Shown here: piece by piece, positions 23,731-34,336 of the stretch
How positions within the stretch are numbered: the stretch's first letter is position 1
Layout: every line of letters begins with the position of its first letter
Source of the DNA: Madurella fahalii
Lineage: Eukaryota > Ascomycota > Sordariomycetes > Sordariales
Direction of reading: 5' to 3'
NCBI GenBank assembly: GCA_029876055.1
Contig: CM056875.1
Span: forward strand, 9,015,001 to 9,079,000
DNA: 64,000 bases
Position numbers and translations under genes: made by a program
The notes under the pieces: model-generated
Database searches by the model: none
Told to the model about the DNA's origin: nothing
Seen by the model: the letters and a program-made list of their open reading frames with translations, nothing else

Positions 23731-24091
23731 TGTGAGGGTCAAGGACCCAAGGGTAGTAGGACCAGAGTGCCTGGGTACGAGCAGTGCACGTGCAACGTAG
23801 GAGCAAAGTGCTCATTAGAGGTAGGATGGTAGTCTCATTGAACTCTGTCTCTCCCCTAAGTCTTGTCTTCCACCCCCCCTTTTTATGCCCTACGATGACA
23901 GCGTCTAAGCTCACTTACCCCGCTCATTGCCCCGTCATCGACCTTGCTTGTACGCTCCTTCGACACTCCTCTGACGTGATATCCTCGCCCTTCTAGCTTA
24001 GCGTTGTTGTTGCTTTTGCAACCCCGCCGGCGCTACGGCTTCGGGGCTTCAGTCCTATGCCCATGCCGACTTTACCCAGCCGGTCCTCATA
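23731..24091. mobile_element. Solo LTR 3 (or short LTR-like insert) inside the transposase gene
   Basis: A 361 bp segment starting TGTGAGGGTC and ending GGTCCTCATA, flanked by a perfect CGTAA direct repeat (23726-23730 and 24092-24096). The final TA instead of CA fits a C-to-T change of an original CA end. Removing it joins the transposase segments LKKAY and GYQIEELM, which are contiguous in this family. Confidence 0.75.
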
Positions 24092-24431
24092 CGTAAGCTT
24101 TCTTCAACGGCCTAAAACAACCAATATCTAGTGGACTAGATGTGAGGAATGCAGAGATATACAGAGTGTAATAATATTGTGCTCCTAGCAGTAGGCCTCG
24201 AACTGGTTAGAGTGGTGGTTCTCGTGGCCGTTGAGGATTAAGAGCTGGTATTTTCCTTTTATACGAGATGTTGTATGAAGATTAAAATACCGGATCTAAT
24301 CTAGACCTTGGTTATTAGTAGTCTAGCCGTTATTGGTTATACTGATATACTAGGTAGCCGGAAGACTGCATTCTTAATACCGGCTCTCCTGGTGATATTT
24401 CTCTTTTAAAAGGATAAATGGTGGGATCGTC

Positions 24432-24692
24432 TGTCGGATGCACAGCACCTCTGAACGTTCGGAGTTAAACTTGGGATGGAAATTCAGATGTAAATTGAGG
24501 ATGTCTTGTTTTCTTCCTTGTCTAACGGAGGTGAGCCTCCTTCTTATTCCCAATTTCCTGGACCACGGAGACCCGGGTTAACGGGTCTCCGAGAGATCGG
24601 ATCACACTTATCCGAGACGCACTAATCCGGATCACACTGATCCGGGTTCGTGTTTTGCAGATCCAGGATCCAGCTTCTTGATCCTTTTGACA
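24432..24692. mobile_element. Solo LTR 4 inside the transposase gene
   Basis: A 261 bp segment starting TGTCGGATGC and ending CCTTTTGACA, flanked by a perfect TCGTC direct repeat (24427-24431 and 24693-24697). It contains several short repeats of GGATCACACTxATCCG. Removing it joins the transposase frame at the conserved GWTIPPF stretch, with a stop in place of the Trp codon. Confidence 0.82.
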
Positions 24693-25862
24693 TCGTCTAG
24701 CCTTGAGTATTTACTCCTTGGATAACCGTAACCTACTCACGATTACTAGGTTAGACTTTTTTGACTTTCCTATAGCTATTAGAGGTAGTAACAACTATCC
24801 TAGTAGTAATTATACCTATTATAAACTCGGTCTTGTTAAAGTTGTATATATCTTCGTTAAGGATACCGTATTTGGCTTTAGTATTATATATAAGGGTAAA
24901 CCACTTACGAATAAGTTTTGGATCCTCGTATTTAGCCCTCTGGTAGTCGTATCTACGTGTAAAACGCGTCCGGAGTTTTGGTTAGCGTTTAACGAAGTTA
25001 TAAGCCCAGAGTTTACTGACAGAGGGTACATCGCATTCGTATAACAATCGGTTGGCCATATCTTCCACAAAACGAAGCCGAGGAGGAAATGTGCATGCAT
25101 ATAACTCAGTAATATACTGAACAATCGTATGCTCCTCTAGATTCGTAAGTTTCCGTGAATTAGCTGGTGTATCACGTCATGAAGGCCGGCTAATATGTCA
25201 GCGTTCAAAGGTCTTACGACTGACGTCGTAGATAGAGGTAGCGGCTCGGATAGGTAGATTTGTATCCTTTTGGAGAGCTTGGAGAGCTAAGATTAGCCTG
25301 CCTTCTTTTGATGGCGACGGTATACTGAATGGTGGAAAAACTAGTGTTATGTATAGAGGTGTTATTTTGTGTGAGGCGTAGGTCATTCGCTTATATGGGC
25401 CACTCGCTTATAAAATACATTACTAACTTTTACTAATATTTTAAAAAAATAAATAACTTTTTACTTTTTTTCTAAAATTACTAGAGTTTCTAGAAATAGA
25501 TAACTTAATATATCATAGTATTTATATATTTACCTAATTTTAATCTTAATTTACTTAAGTTTCCTTATTCTTTAAATTATTCAAGATTTCCCTTAGAAAA
25601 CTCTAATCTCTATTTAAGGTTAGATACAGGAAAGTCTAACAAAATCTTTACCTGAGCTTTTAACTAAACTTTTAAATACTTTAAAAATAAAATAATTAAT
25701 TTGAGCTTTATATTTAGATATAATACAAATATATATACTAATTTACCTCGATTATATATTTATCTACTAAAGGTTGAGTTTTATTTAAGATTAATAAGTG
25801 TAAGTTTTCAGGGTTATATGTGTAGATTGGGTGTTCTACATGTGGTGTGTCCCATAAGTGGG

Positions 25863-28075
25863 TACATTGACTTATCAGCGTTTCTTATGTCACTCTCTGA
25901 CGGTTCAACAGCTGTCATTGCTCATGAAAGCAGTGGTGATATGTGCGCAGAACCTTACTTCCCAAGCCGACATAGCCGCTCTACCAGGGTTATGTCACAA
26001 GGTAGGAAGGTAACTTGATGTTAATGGGGCAATATAGCGTCGGAAGGGTACGGCGAACGCCCGTCGATATCTTCATGCCCAGTTTACCAGCACTCGCTTT
26101 TTGAACGTCAGCTGGTCTGAGGAGTTTATGTTGACCACTATAGAGGCTGCGGCGTAGCGAGCCTGGGCCCGAATGCCAATCACTGCTAACGGTATGTAAT
26201 ACCTAGTCACCCACAAGTCCAGCTCTGTCTATAGTAAGTTCCATCTTTCCCGGCAGCTGCAGCGAAGTGTGCTTCAGCAATGACCCCTGAGCGGCCCACC
26301 GTGTTCAAAGCACCCCAAATCCAAATGGAGGACTTGGAGCCGTGACGTCGAATCGTTATCCCACAGAGGCCCCGGTATGCAACATTGACCTTTACTCAGT
26401 CATTTTCCCAAATCGCCCACCTGCCCTTGCCGACCTGAGCTGGCGTCGATTCGATTCCTCCGGGTGATGTCGTGCCGGCCACGGATCCCCGCCTGCCAGT
26501 GCCGGGCGCTCTGATCTGCCAGACTAGGAGTGAACCAGGTACCTACTGTACCTGGCGGATGCAGGTTCCCGAGGAGCCTATTCTGTCGCCAACACGTAGG
26601 GAAGGAGGCAAGGATAGCTGACCCCCATGTCCTTGTAGATCCCCGCTGTCAACGGCGTGGGACCGGATTCAAGCCTGTGGAAGATAGCAATTCCAGTCGC
26701 TTTGTAATACCAGTCCATCCCTCACGGTCCTCCATATGAGGCGGGGGTCATGGACCGGTGGCGGATCGCAGACGCAGCGCCGCCTTGCATTTACCGCTAC
26801 TGCAACACCTGTAGACGTCGATTAATGCTGATGCAGCAGTTGTTTGGTCGCCGGTGCCAGTTGCAAACGGAGAGAACCGTTGGCTCTGGCCAATGCTTCC
26901 TGCCGATCACATATAACACCGCCACACTTGCATAGCGCGCTTCCCTCTACACCTCCCTCGACCCTTCTCCATCTCGATAGCGGAGCCTTGCGCCCAAGGA
27001 ACCGCACCGCTCCCACTTCCTCTAGCCTCATATCAGAATCCGGATACTATCAGCGCAACCCCCCGTTATCTTTTACTTTCCTTCGACTTTCCGCACAGCC
27101 CATAATCGCCACCCAGGCCGGCGACGCAACGAGTCAGGGCCTAGTCGCAGCTTCTACGACAGAGGCATCCCAAGAGCGTCGAGCTTTCGTCGAAGGGCGT
27201 CCGCTTGTGGGGGTCTACGTACACTTCCGAGATTGAATTGGATACAATACTGCATTCCCCAGCGCGCACCTAGGTATGTCTCCTTGAGTTTTCTCCTCCT
27301 GGCTCGTGGTAATGGGGTAAACCGTACCAGTTCCGTCCGAGTAGGCATAGCAGGTAAGGCCATCGCATTTGATGAAGTTGCAAATGGGCGCCGATACGCA
27401 CCGTGGACTGTCGGTTAGAGGGCATCATGTCTGTCAACTCTGGTTGTATATGACGCTCATACCCCGTATGTGTCTAGGTACTGGCCCTCGAACCTGAGAC
27501 AGGCATTACACGACACCACACCCTTTACCTCCCCAAAATAGACTGTCTCACGGTGCCATCTAAATCAGCGTTGTGTTGAGGTTTGGGAGCCTGTCACACC
27601 TCGGTGTGGGGTCTCGCAAGTTTCGTCTTTGGTCTCTCCCACCAATACTCAGCTCACACTAATCCTCGTGCTGCGTTCTCCGAAGCCATCATCGCCAGCT
27701 GCAACAACCGAAAGTTACCGTCATTTCAGCGCACCAAGTTTGCGTCCAGCTGCGGCCGGTTCCGACCAAGGCTCGGGAGCAAAGGCTACATCGGTGAATC
27801 AAAGCGTCGGACGGCCATTTTGCGTCCGGAAGCACGGCTGGACACGGCTTGCACCCAACGAATTGCCTTTCTTTCTTTCTTTTTTTTTTTTCTCTTTTTT
27901 TTAATAAAAAAAGAAAACGTTGGAAGGGGAACATCGGTCTGGCGGCGAGACAATGGTATCCCAAGCTTGTTATAGCCCCAGCGACGGAAGACGATATAGC
28001 CGTCCGTACCCATTGTATTTTCCAACCACAGAGAGGCGGTTCCAACTATCCTCGCACGACACACGGGCAATCACA
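25863..28075. other. Gene-free interval upstream of the Zn2Cys6 factor
   Basis: About 2.2 kb. No frame here has a recognisable domain. A pyrimidine run with T-tracts (CTTTCTTTCTTTTTT...) lies at 27868-27901 about 180 bp before the start codon and is probably in the promoter or leader of the downstream gene. Confidence 0.4.
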
Positions 28076-29600
28076 ATGACAGAACATCAGTTGGACTCCG
28101 ATTCGACACCGCAGAGAAAACGGATTGCCGTGGCAGTAAGACCTATCTATCACCCCCTTTCCTCCCTCTTTCTGTGCACTGTTTGGCTGCTTGGAGTATT
28201 TCCCTAACGTACTTTGACCTTTGATGTCTTTTATTGTTTTCACCCCAGTTGAAATACCAGCCACATTTCGAAGGTTTCGATCAAGGATTCTTCGCATTCC
28301 TGGAATGTCACCGGCTAACTTGGTCATTGTGTTGTCTCTAGTGTGGCCGCTGCCGCAAACGAAAGATCCGATGCAGTGGCGACACCGGTCAAGGTCAGCC
28401 ATGTTCCAACTGCAAGAACGCAGGGGTGGAGCCATGTCAGTTCCTGCGGGTATGTTGGGATATATCCGTTCTCTGAGACTCCCTGCGGTGCAGGGCGGGT
28501 ACTAACTTGGTTGTTGGTAGGTGTTGTCGAGAGAAGCGCCGATGCGCAATGAGCCCGGGGATTTCAATTACAATGTCGGGGATGCAAGGCTTTACGCCAC
28601 CCGGACGCCAGCGGGAACAGGCCTTCAGTACGCGCATGACCTCCCTACGCTCGGCTCCAACGACGTCTTGGCCTCATACCGTGGCGAATCGACGTACTCG
28701 TACACGCCAGCGACCAAAGCGTACTATCCGGGCATGCCAGCATACGGAGCACCATATGGAGATGAGTTTGAGTTTCCGATCGCGGTCCCCCAGCCTGTCT
28801 TAGGTCACGAACCAGTCGGTATGCTGCCCGGCCAGTGGAGTTCCGGGGCCCGAGCAAAACCGCCTTCTTTCGGCGGCATGTATATGGACACGGACGGATC
28901 ATACAGCGCCTATAGCAGCCCTAGCCTGGTCCACCGAGCCCCTCATACAGCCGGGTCCGACACCACCAATTTCTCCTTTTCGGGCGTTGCTGCGTCCTTG
29001 CCATTGCCGAGCGCGCCAGCGTCAGACAGACTACTGCCAAACCCGACTGCACGCTCCTCTACGCTTCCCTATCCCGCTTCCGTCAAAGCCCCAACCACAC
29101 CGCCCGCGTCCGCAGCAAATACGTTAGCGGACGTGGCCACGGCGGCGACGTATGCAAGCGGATTCGATACCCCAGGTCTCCCATATACCTCCCAGTCGAC
29201 CAGCAGCAGCCTAGCCAGCCAGCACTCGTCATCCTCGCGCGGAAACTCGGGTGGCTACACGGTGGGCGAGGCCATATTTGGCGAGCAAGAGCGCAGCCTC
29301 CAGAGCCAAGGCCCGGCATTCGACATGACTACGTACACGACCGAGCCGCGGCGGGGCTCGGGAGGAAGCTCGGGGGCCTCAGCCCTCGCCAACAACCAAC
29401 CCTATGCTCCCGGCGGGATCGCGCATCACACCCCACAGCAAGGTGCGGCGGCGGCATACCTGGGTGACCCGCCCGCGGGCTCCCACGTCCATCGTCATTC
29501 ACACGCTCATAGCAGCCACACCGGTGCGTCTCGGAACGGTACCACCACCCTTGACGCCCACTCCGAGCACCGGAATGTTGCTGTGGCTAGCCGGCATTGA
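28076..29600 (+). CDS. Zn(II)2Cys6 transcription factor
   Basis: A fungal-specific nuclear DNA-binding regulator. Three exons (28076-28135, 28342-28449, 28521-29600) give 415 residues. The zinc cluster is at about residues 21-52, CGRCRKRKIRC followed by CSNCKNAGVEPC, with the C-x2-C-x6-C...C-x2-C-x6-C spacing, and is encoded almost entirely by the 108-nt second exon. The basic QRKRIAVA before it is typical. The rest is low-complexity Ser/Ala/Pro/Gly with many Tyr and His, without the usual fungal-specific middle homology region. The start, the 206 bp first intron and the 71 bp second intron are supported by phase-0 joins at all borders. Target genes are unknown. Confidence 0.88.
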
Positions 29601-31092
29601 CCACGTACTAAGTATCGTGTGGGCGGGCCATATTGGGGGGAGCCTGAAGCGCTGGAGACGAATGTCTGAAGCGTTTGTCAATGGTAGGGGGCTAATCTGA
29701 CTGGCTGTATTGGCTCAACGACTGGCCGGTTCCCGAACCCTCTCGGCGTGTTCCTGGCGGTTTACCCCCTGCGTTAGACCAGTTGTGATTTTTCCCCGAG
29801 CCCGGCTCGGGCCCAGCATGCGTCGCTACGTCGGTGCTTGAGTTGACATCAAGCTACTGCCGATCTGATGCAAATCTGTGGTAACACAAAACAACAGAAA
29901 GACCCGGCACAGCCAATGAGAGCCGTCACCAGGGCGAGACTGGGAGTCGGCTTGGTGGAACTGCTCGTTGCGGCGGGATGGGCGGTTGTGGGACGACTCG
30001 ACCGGGCCATGCTGGCCCGACCTCGGTGCTCTTCTTTTCCATAATGCCCACCCCTTATACTCTCCTTCTGGTTTAGACTTGCTGTTAATCCTTGTGCGCG
30101 CGCATTATGCGGGTTCGGGAAAAGATAATATCGTGGTGTTTCGGTCCAGATTCCTTTGTCTTATCCTAGTAATGATGGTTGTCTACCCTACTATCTCATC
30201 TAATCGAACTCCTTGTGCCGTTAACGCCAAGATGGCTGACATCAATCCGCATTGGAACAAGTCTCACATTAGTCCTGTCTCCTTTTGTTTGGCAAACCGC
30301 GCCATTTTCTGCCATCGGAGAGGACCCGACGGTATGTAGTCGGAGGACCGCGCTGGTAGCAGAGCTTGAGCGGCATGTTTCGCGGTGTTTACATAAATGT
30401 AGTATGTCACGACGTTTGCCTACCCATTTACTATGCTGGTTGCCAAGGTTGCTTTGCAATTCTACGGTTATCTCTTTCCAAGGACGGATGGGGATTAGAG
30501 AGTGCGGATCTTTTTACTTGGCGGCATTGTCGTGATGAGAGTGGTCAGGGGTAAGTTCATCAAAGAGCATCACAGCCAACATCTCTGCTTCTTCGGTCTA
30601 GACGTCTTGAGATTATCTTTAACAATGCTACCCATCGGCGCGAGGTAGAGTAAATGCCCGGGCGGGAAGGGTTCTAGCGGTCAATCACTCTCAATCCTCC
30701 GTCCGTGGTCCTTGCAGTACTACTGCAGTAGGGGTGGTGGTACTAAAATATTACTTCTTAAGAGACGGGCAATCTAGGTAACGCCGTAACGGTTCATTTT
30801 ACCACGGGAGAATAATCCCGGTACATCACCAACTTCTCGTCTGCGCTCGTTCTAAAAGAATATAGTGTAGGGGCTGACTTGGATGGTCGGAAAGGTGGTC
30901 AAGGACTTGGTGTGGAAAGCGCGGGTGTGGAAAAGGGTCGCTCTCCGCCTTTGGGTTATCCATCTTTCTGCCCTGAAAAGGCGGTGAGAATTATTTGCTC
31001 TCCCACTACCACCTCGACTTGATCTGAGCAAAGTAGGGAGAAACGGATGTTGTTCTCACGACACACGCTCTTGTTCAAGGCAACGACCAAAG
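29601..31092. other. Intergenic, no gene seen
   Basis: About 1.5 kb between two plus-strand genes. No supportable coding frame or RNA gene is visible. The last few hundred bases should hold the promoter of the methyltransferase gene. Confidence 0.4.
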
Positions 31093-32178
31093 ATGTTTTC
31101 ATCTCAGAAGACGGCCGATCCAGAGGTTTCTCGCTTTTGTTGGCAGTGTTTACAACTGGAGCTCGCGCCACAATTTCCAAGTGGCGAGTTGCTCTGCGAT
31201 GAAGAAGTTCAGGAGACAATCTATGAGCGGCTGCTTGCGGGCCATGTGACGGCTTCGCCTCCGCCGCGATACAAGCTGAGGATCCTGAAAGAGCTGATAG
31301 CCAGGATTGAGTCTTCTATTTCGGACTGGGACAAGCATGTGAGTATAAGGAGCGTCGTAACTCGGTGATGCTCTAGACGGCTCACATAGTAAACGGCGCA
31401 GAGCATCTCAGACAACCTCATGGGTGCCCTGACGCAGCTGCTCTCGCAGCCTTTACCGACTGAGACAACGGCTGCACAACAGAGGTGCTATGTGACCTAC
31501 CGTCTCTCTCTTCTTCCAACCGAGCCAGCCGTGCCCGATCCACACATCACTCTCCTGGAATCGCGGTCTCTCATATCAGCCTCAGGCACCACAGGGCTGC
31601 GTACCTGGGAAGCGGCGCTGCATCTGGGGCAGTATCTCTGCGTTAATCCATCTTTTGCCACGGGCAAGCGTGTACTCGAGCTTGGCGCTGGCACAGGATA
31701 TCTCGCAGTGCTCTGTGCTAAATATCTCGACGCAAGCCACGTCATCGCATCAGATGGATCTAACGAGGTCGTGAGTAAGCTGCCAGATAGCTTCCTCCTC
31801 AACGGTCTTCAGGGAACCGAGAAGATCTCGGTAACGGAGCTGAAATGGGGCCACATTGTGGCAGACAGTGAGGGTCAAGCATGGGGTGGGAGACTAGAGC
31901 TGGACACGATCATTGGGGCCGACATCACATATGACGCGAGCGTTATTCCGGCTTTGGTTGAGACGCTGGTGGAAATGGCAGACCTTTGCCGGGGGATTTC
32001 GATACTGATCGCGGCGACGGAGCGGAACCGGGCGACTTTCGAGACCTTTTTGGATGTTTGCGGGCACCGGGGATTTTCCTTGAGCCACGAGTCTTTTCCA
32101 GTGCCGCCAAAGAGCGGGCAAAACGGGCCATTCTACAGCGACGTGAGCCCAATACACATATGCCGGCTGGGAATTTAA
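31093..32178 (+). CDS. Efm3/FAM86-type protein lysine methyltransferase
   Basis: A class I (seven-beta-strand) S-adenosylmethionine-dependent methyltransferase; yeast Efm3 and human FAM86A methylate a lysine of elongation factor 2 in the cytosol. Exons 31093-31338 and 31402-32178, with a 63 bp intron, give 340 residues. The N-terminal helical part (FCWQCLQLELAPQFPS) matches the FAM86-specific domain. The SAM-binding motif is VLELGAGTGYLAVLCAK at about residues 172-188, preceded by GTTGLRTWEAALHLGQYL. GADITYDASVIPALVETL is the post-II region of this family. The name is by family resemblance, and another methyltransferase-16 relative is possible. Confidence 0.85.
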
Positions 32179-32526
32179 CACGTGCTGCCAACAGACTGTC
32201 TCTTACACCGTGATAAGTTTGTAGTCAACGATCTCGAGACAAACCCTGAGAAGAGCGGCTAGAGCGCGGTGCTGCCACCAGGTGGGGCAAGTGGGTCTTT
32301 GCACAACCCTCTTTTGGTGGCGTTTGCGTGGCCACCTGAGAATTGAGGCCACAGCTCAGATTAGGGCTCGCGCCCAATTAACCGAACCGGGACCGGAATT
32401 TTTCGAGATCCACCCAAAGCGCAGCGCCCTGCAAAAATCACCACCACAAGGGAAAATCCCACCTGAAACCTTTCGGTATCGAGATCGTGGAAGTATCGCA
32501 ACATCGACCGCCATCAAACCGCCAAG

Positions 32527-33233
32527 ATGGCCGACTCCGACTCGCCGGTCACGCTGCGTACGCGCAAGTTCATTCGCAACCCTCTGCTCGGTCGCAAGCA
32601 GATGGTCGTGTGAGTTCCCAACTTTTCCCTCCTGTTCAATCTCGTCGTCACCAACACCGTGGCAATGGTCGCCGGATCGAGGCCGTCACCGAGGCTTGGA
32701 ATCGCACAGAAGATTACAGTCACTTCGTTCTTTCCATGCACAAACCTGGGCTTTCCAAATGTTTGGATAGGATGATACTGACCGGTCGTTCTTCCTGCAC
32801 GCAGCGATATTCTCCACCCGAACCGCGCCAACATCTCCAAGGAGGAACTCCGTGACAAGCTTGCCGGCATGTACAAGGCCCAGAAGGACCAGGTCAGCGT
32901 CTTCGGTCTCCGGACACAATTCGGTGGCGGCAAGACCACCGGCTTTGCCCTGATTTACGACTCCCCCGAGGCGATGAAGAAGTTCGAGCCCCACTACAGA
33001 TTGGTTCGCGTTGGACTGGCCACCAAGATTGAGAAGGCGAGCAGGCAGCAGCGTACGTGGCCCCTCTGATGGCCCCGGTTTACGATGGGTGACGCAAAGG
33101 AATTACGAGTTGCGAGGAATAGCAATGGCTGACCACTCATCTTCATAACACAGGCAAGCAGCGCAAGAATCGGCAGAAAACCCTGCGGGGCACGGCGAAG
33201 GTCAAGGGTGCGAAGTCGAAGAAGGAGAAATAA
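32527..33233 (+). CDS. RPS24: Ribosomal protein eS24 (40S subunit)
   Basis: A 136-residue component of the small ribosomal subunit. Three exons: 32527-32609, 32805-33052 and 33154-33233, with introns of 195 and 101 bp. The sequence begins MADSDSPVTLRTRKFIRNPL and includes RKQMVVDILHPNRANISKEE, GLRTQFGGGKTTGFALIYD and a basic end RKQRKNRQKTLRG. All exon joins are in phase and recreate conserved residues (VD at the first join, QQRKQR at the second). Intron-rich small ribosomal protein genes with an intron soon after the start are usual in these fungi. Confidence 0.97.
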
Positions 33234-34336
33234 ACGTCTGGCGTCTCTTTTTTTTTTTGGCGTCGTCTGCTACACGGGTCCTCTTGGCGGGATGGACGAT
33301 GGCTGTGGCTTTGTGCATTACCCTGGACTGCTGGCTGCGTCCGGCAAATATGACGCCGTAACATGCAATTGGGATTCATGATGGAGGCGCGATGGTCGGG
33401 GCTTCGATGATTCGGGCAGAACCATAGTACTCAATACAGGGCGTCGTCGGTTACCAAGCCAAGACTGGACTCATGGGTGATGGGATGCCTTTCCGGCACT
33501 TAGCTTTTGGAGGTGGGTTCGGGCCAAGTGTTCTAGGGTTGAGAATACTCATCTTTCACGATGGCCTGATGCTCTACCGTGAGAGATTTCGCATGTTCAA
33601 TCTTTCCAACGGGGATCGCCTTCTTGCCTGTTCATGGTCGTACAGGATCCCCGGTTGGGTGGGCTGGATCGCGGTAACGTGGAACACAATTGGATCTAGC
33701 TTACCTGCAATAGCACAAGAGAGATCTGTGCTCCAGGCATCTTATTTCCCGGAAAGGTACATCCAGTGGGCTAACCCTTTAGCCAGGCGAACAGACGTTG
33801 CAAGCCAGCCACGCCTGTTAAGGTACGAACATGATGGAGCAAGCCTCGACATCTGAGTAGCTATCTCTCCCGTTTTAGCTTTTCGTATACATACTATGCC
33901 CGTATGAACGGAGGTTAGCACTGATGCAGTCCTTGAGCGGAGCTCCTGGGGCTTTCCTAAGTCACCGCCTGCCATCACCTGCACACTGCGCGCTGCTTTA
34001 GTTTAGGATACAGTCATATTTAAACTCAGTGCTGCCTTGTCTTGGGAAAGCGGCTTGCTCAACTTCAATCCCTCTTGAACGTTATCCACTGGCCCCGGGT
34101 ACGACCCATGGACTTACAACAGCTACCTTTTTACGAGGTATACGTAGTATTATAAGGTAATTCCTAACGAAATGAGCGGCACAGCCATTGATACCGTTCA
34201 GATCTCTAACAAGAACAACGGCTGATAGACTTGGATCGAATGCCTCTAGGCTGTCAAAGGCAGTGCCTGGTCAAACCACCCTTCCGGCCCCCACCAAACC
34301 ATCCCCGGATCTGGAACGATAAACCACTTCCCAGAT
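33234..34336. other. Intergenic between convergent genes
   Basis: About 1.1 kb between the ends of two converging genes. A T-run (TCTTTTTTTTTTGG) at 33244-33258 follows the eS24 stop. Nothing else coding or repeated is apparent. Confidence 0.4.

Larger units (their letters stand above)
22691..25408 (-). mobile_element. Fot1/pogo-type DNA transposon, degenerate, split by three solo LTRs
   Basis: The ends are inverted repeats beginning AGCGAGTGGCCCATATAAGC, with TA on both sides. Removing three LTRs and their target duplications leaves about 1,827 bp, the expected size of a Fot1 element. The minus-strand transposase relic can be followed from the N-terminal helix-turn-helix region (25386 downward, LALQALQKDTNLPIRAA), through a stretch ending in the DDE catalytic core, to a C-terminal coiled region with KRWRAKKTRIRL and a CCHC-like knuckle (22763-22870). 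It is full of stop codons and frame breaks. Catalytic aspartates read as asparagine (24835-24837, 24230-24232, 24332-24334) and the knuckle histidine reads tyrosine (22838-22840). Confidence 0.9.
22191..25862. mobile_element. Short AT-rich TIR element (MITE-like), carrier of the nested stack
   Basis: The two ends match as inverted repeats over at least about 100 bp. The left end starts CCCATTTATAGGACACC and the right end, read on the minus strand, starts CCCACTTATGGGACACA; both lead into an identical 19-base stretch ATAACCCTGAAAACTTACA. TA dinucleotides flank both ends (22189-22190 and 25863-25864), as expected of Tc1/mariner-type insertion. Subtracting the inserted Fot1 copy and solo LTR leaves about 0.7 kb of very AT-rich DNA with no open frame, so it is a non-autonomous element. 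Differences between the arms are mostly C/T and G/A, consistent with RIP. Confidence 0.8.

Noticed and set aside
23731..23900. Apparent transposase-like reading (LLPLGP...) continuing upstream of GYQIEELM.
   Set aside because: The CGTAA direct repeats show this is inside solo LTR 3; the similarity was accidental.
24097..24426. AT-rich stretch with an LTR-like look (TGTGAGGAATG...).
   Set aside because: On the minus strand it reads as Fot1 transposase (LLILNGHENHHS, NIITLCI), so it belongs to the transposon body, and the real LTR borders lie on either side.
24440..24480. Short stretch (CGTTCGGAGTTAAACTTGGG) reminiscent of a 5S rRNA gene.
   Set aside because: It does not continue into the conserved 5S body and falls inside solo LTR 4.
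26844..27236. Open 130-codon frame upstream of the Zn2Cys6 gene.
   Set aside because: No domain, low-complexity Pro/Ser composition and no splice or conservation support.
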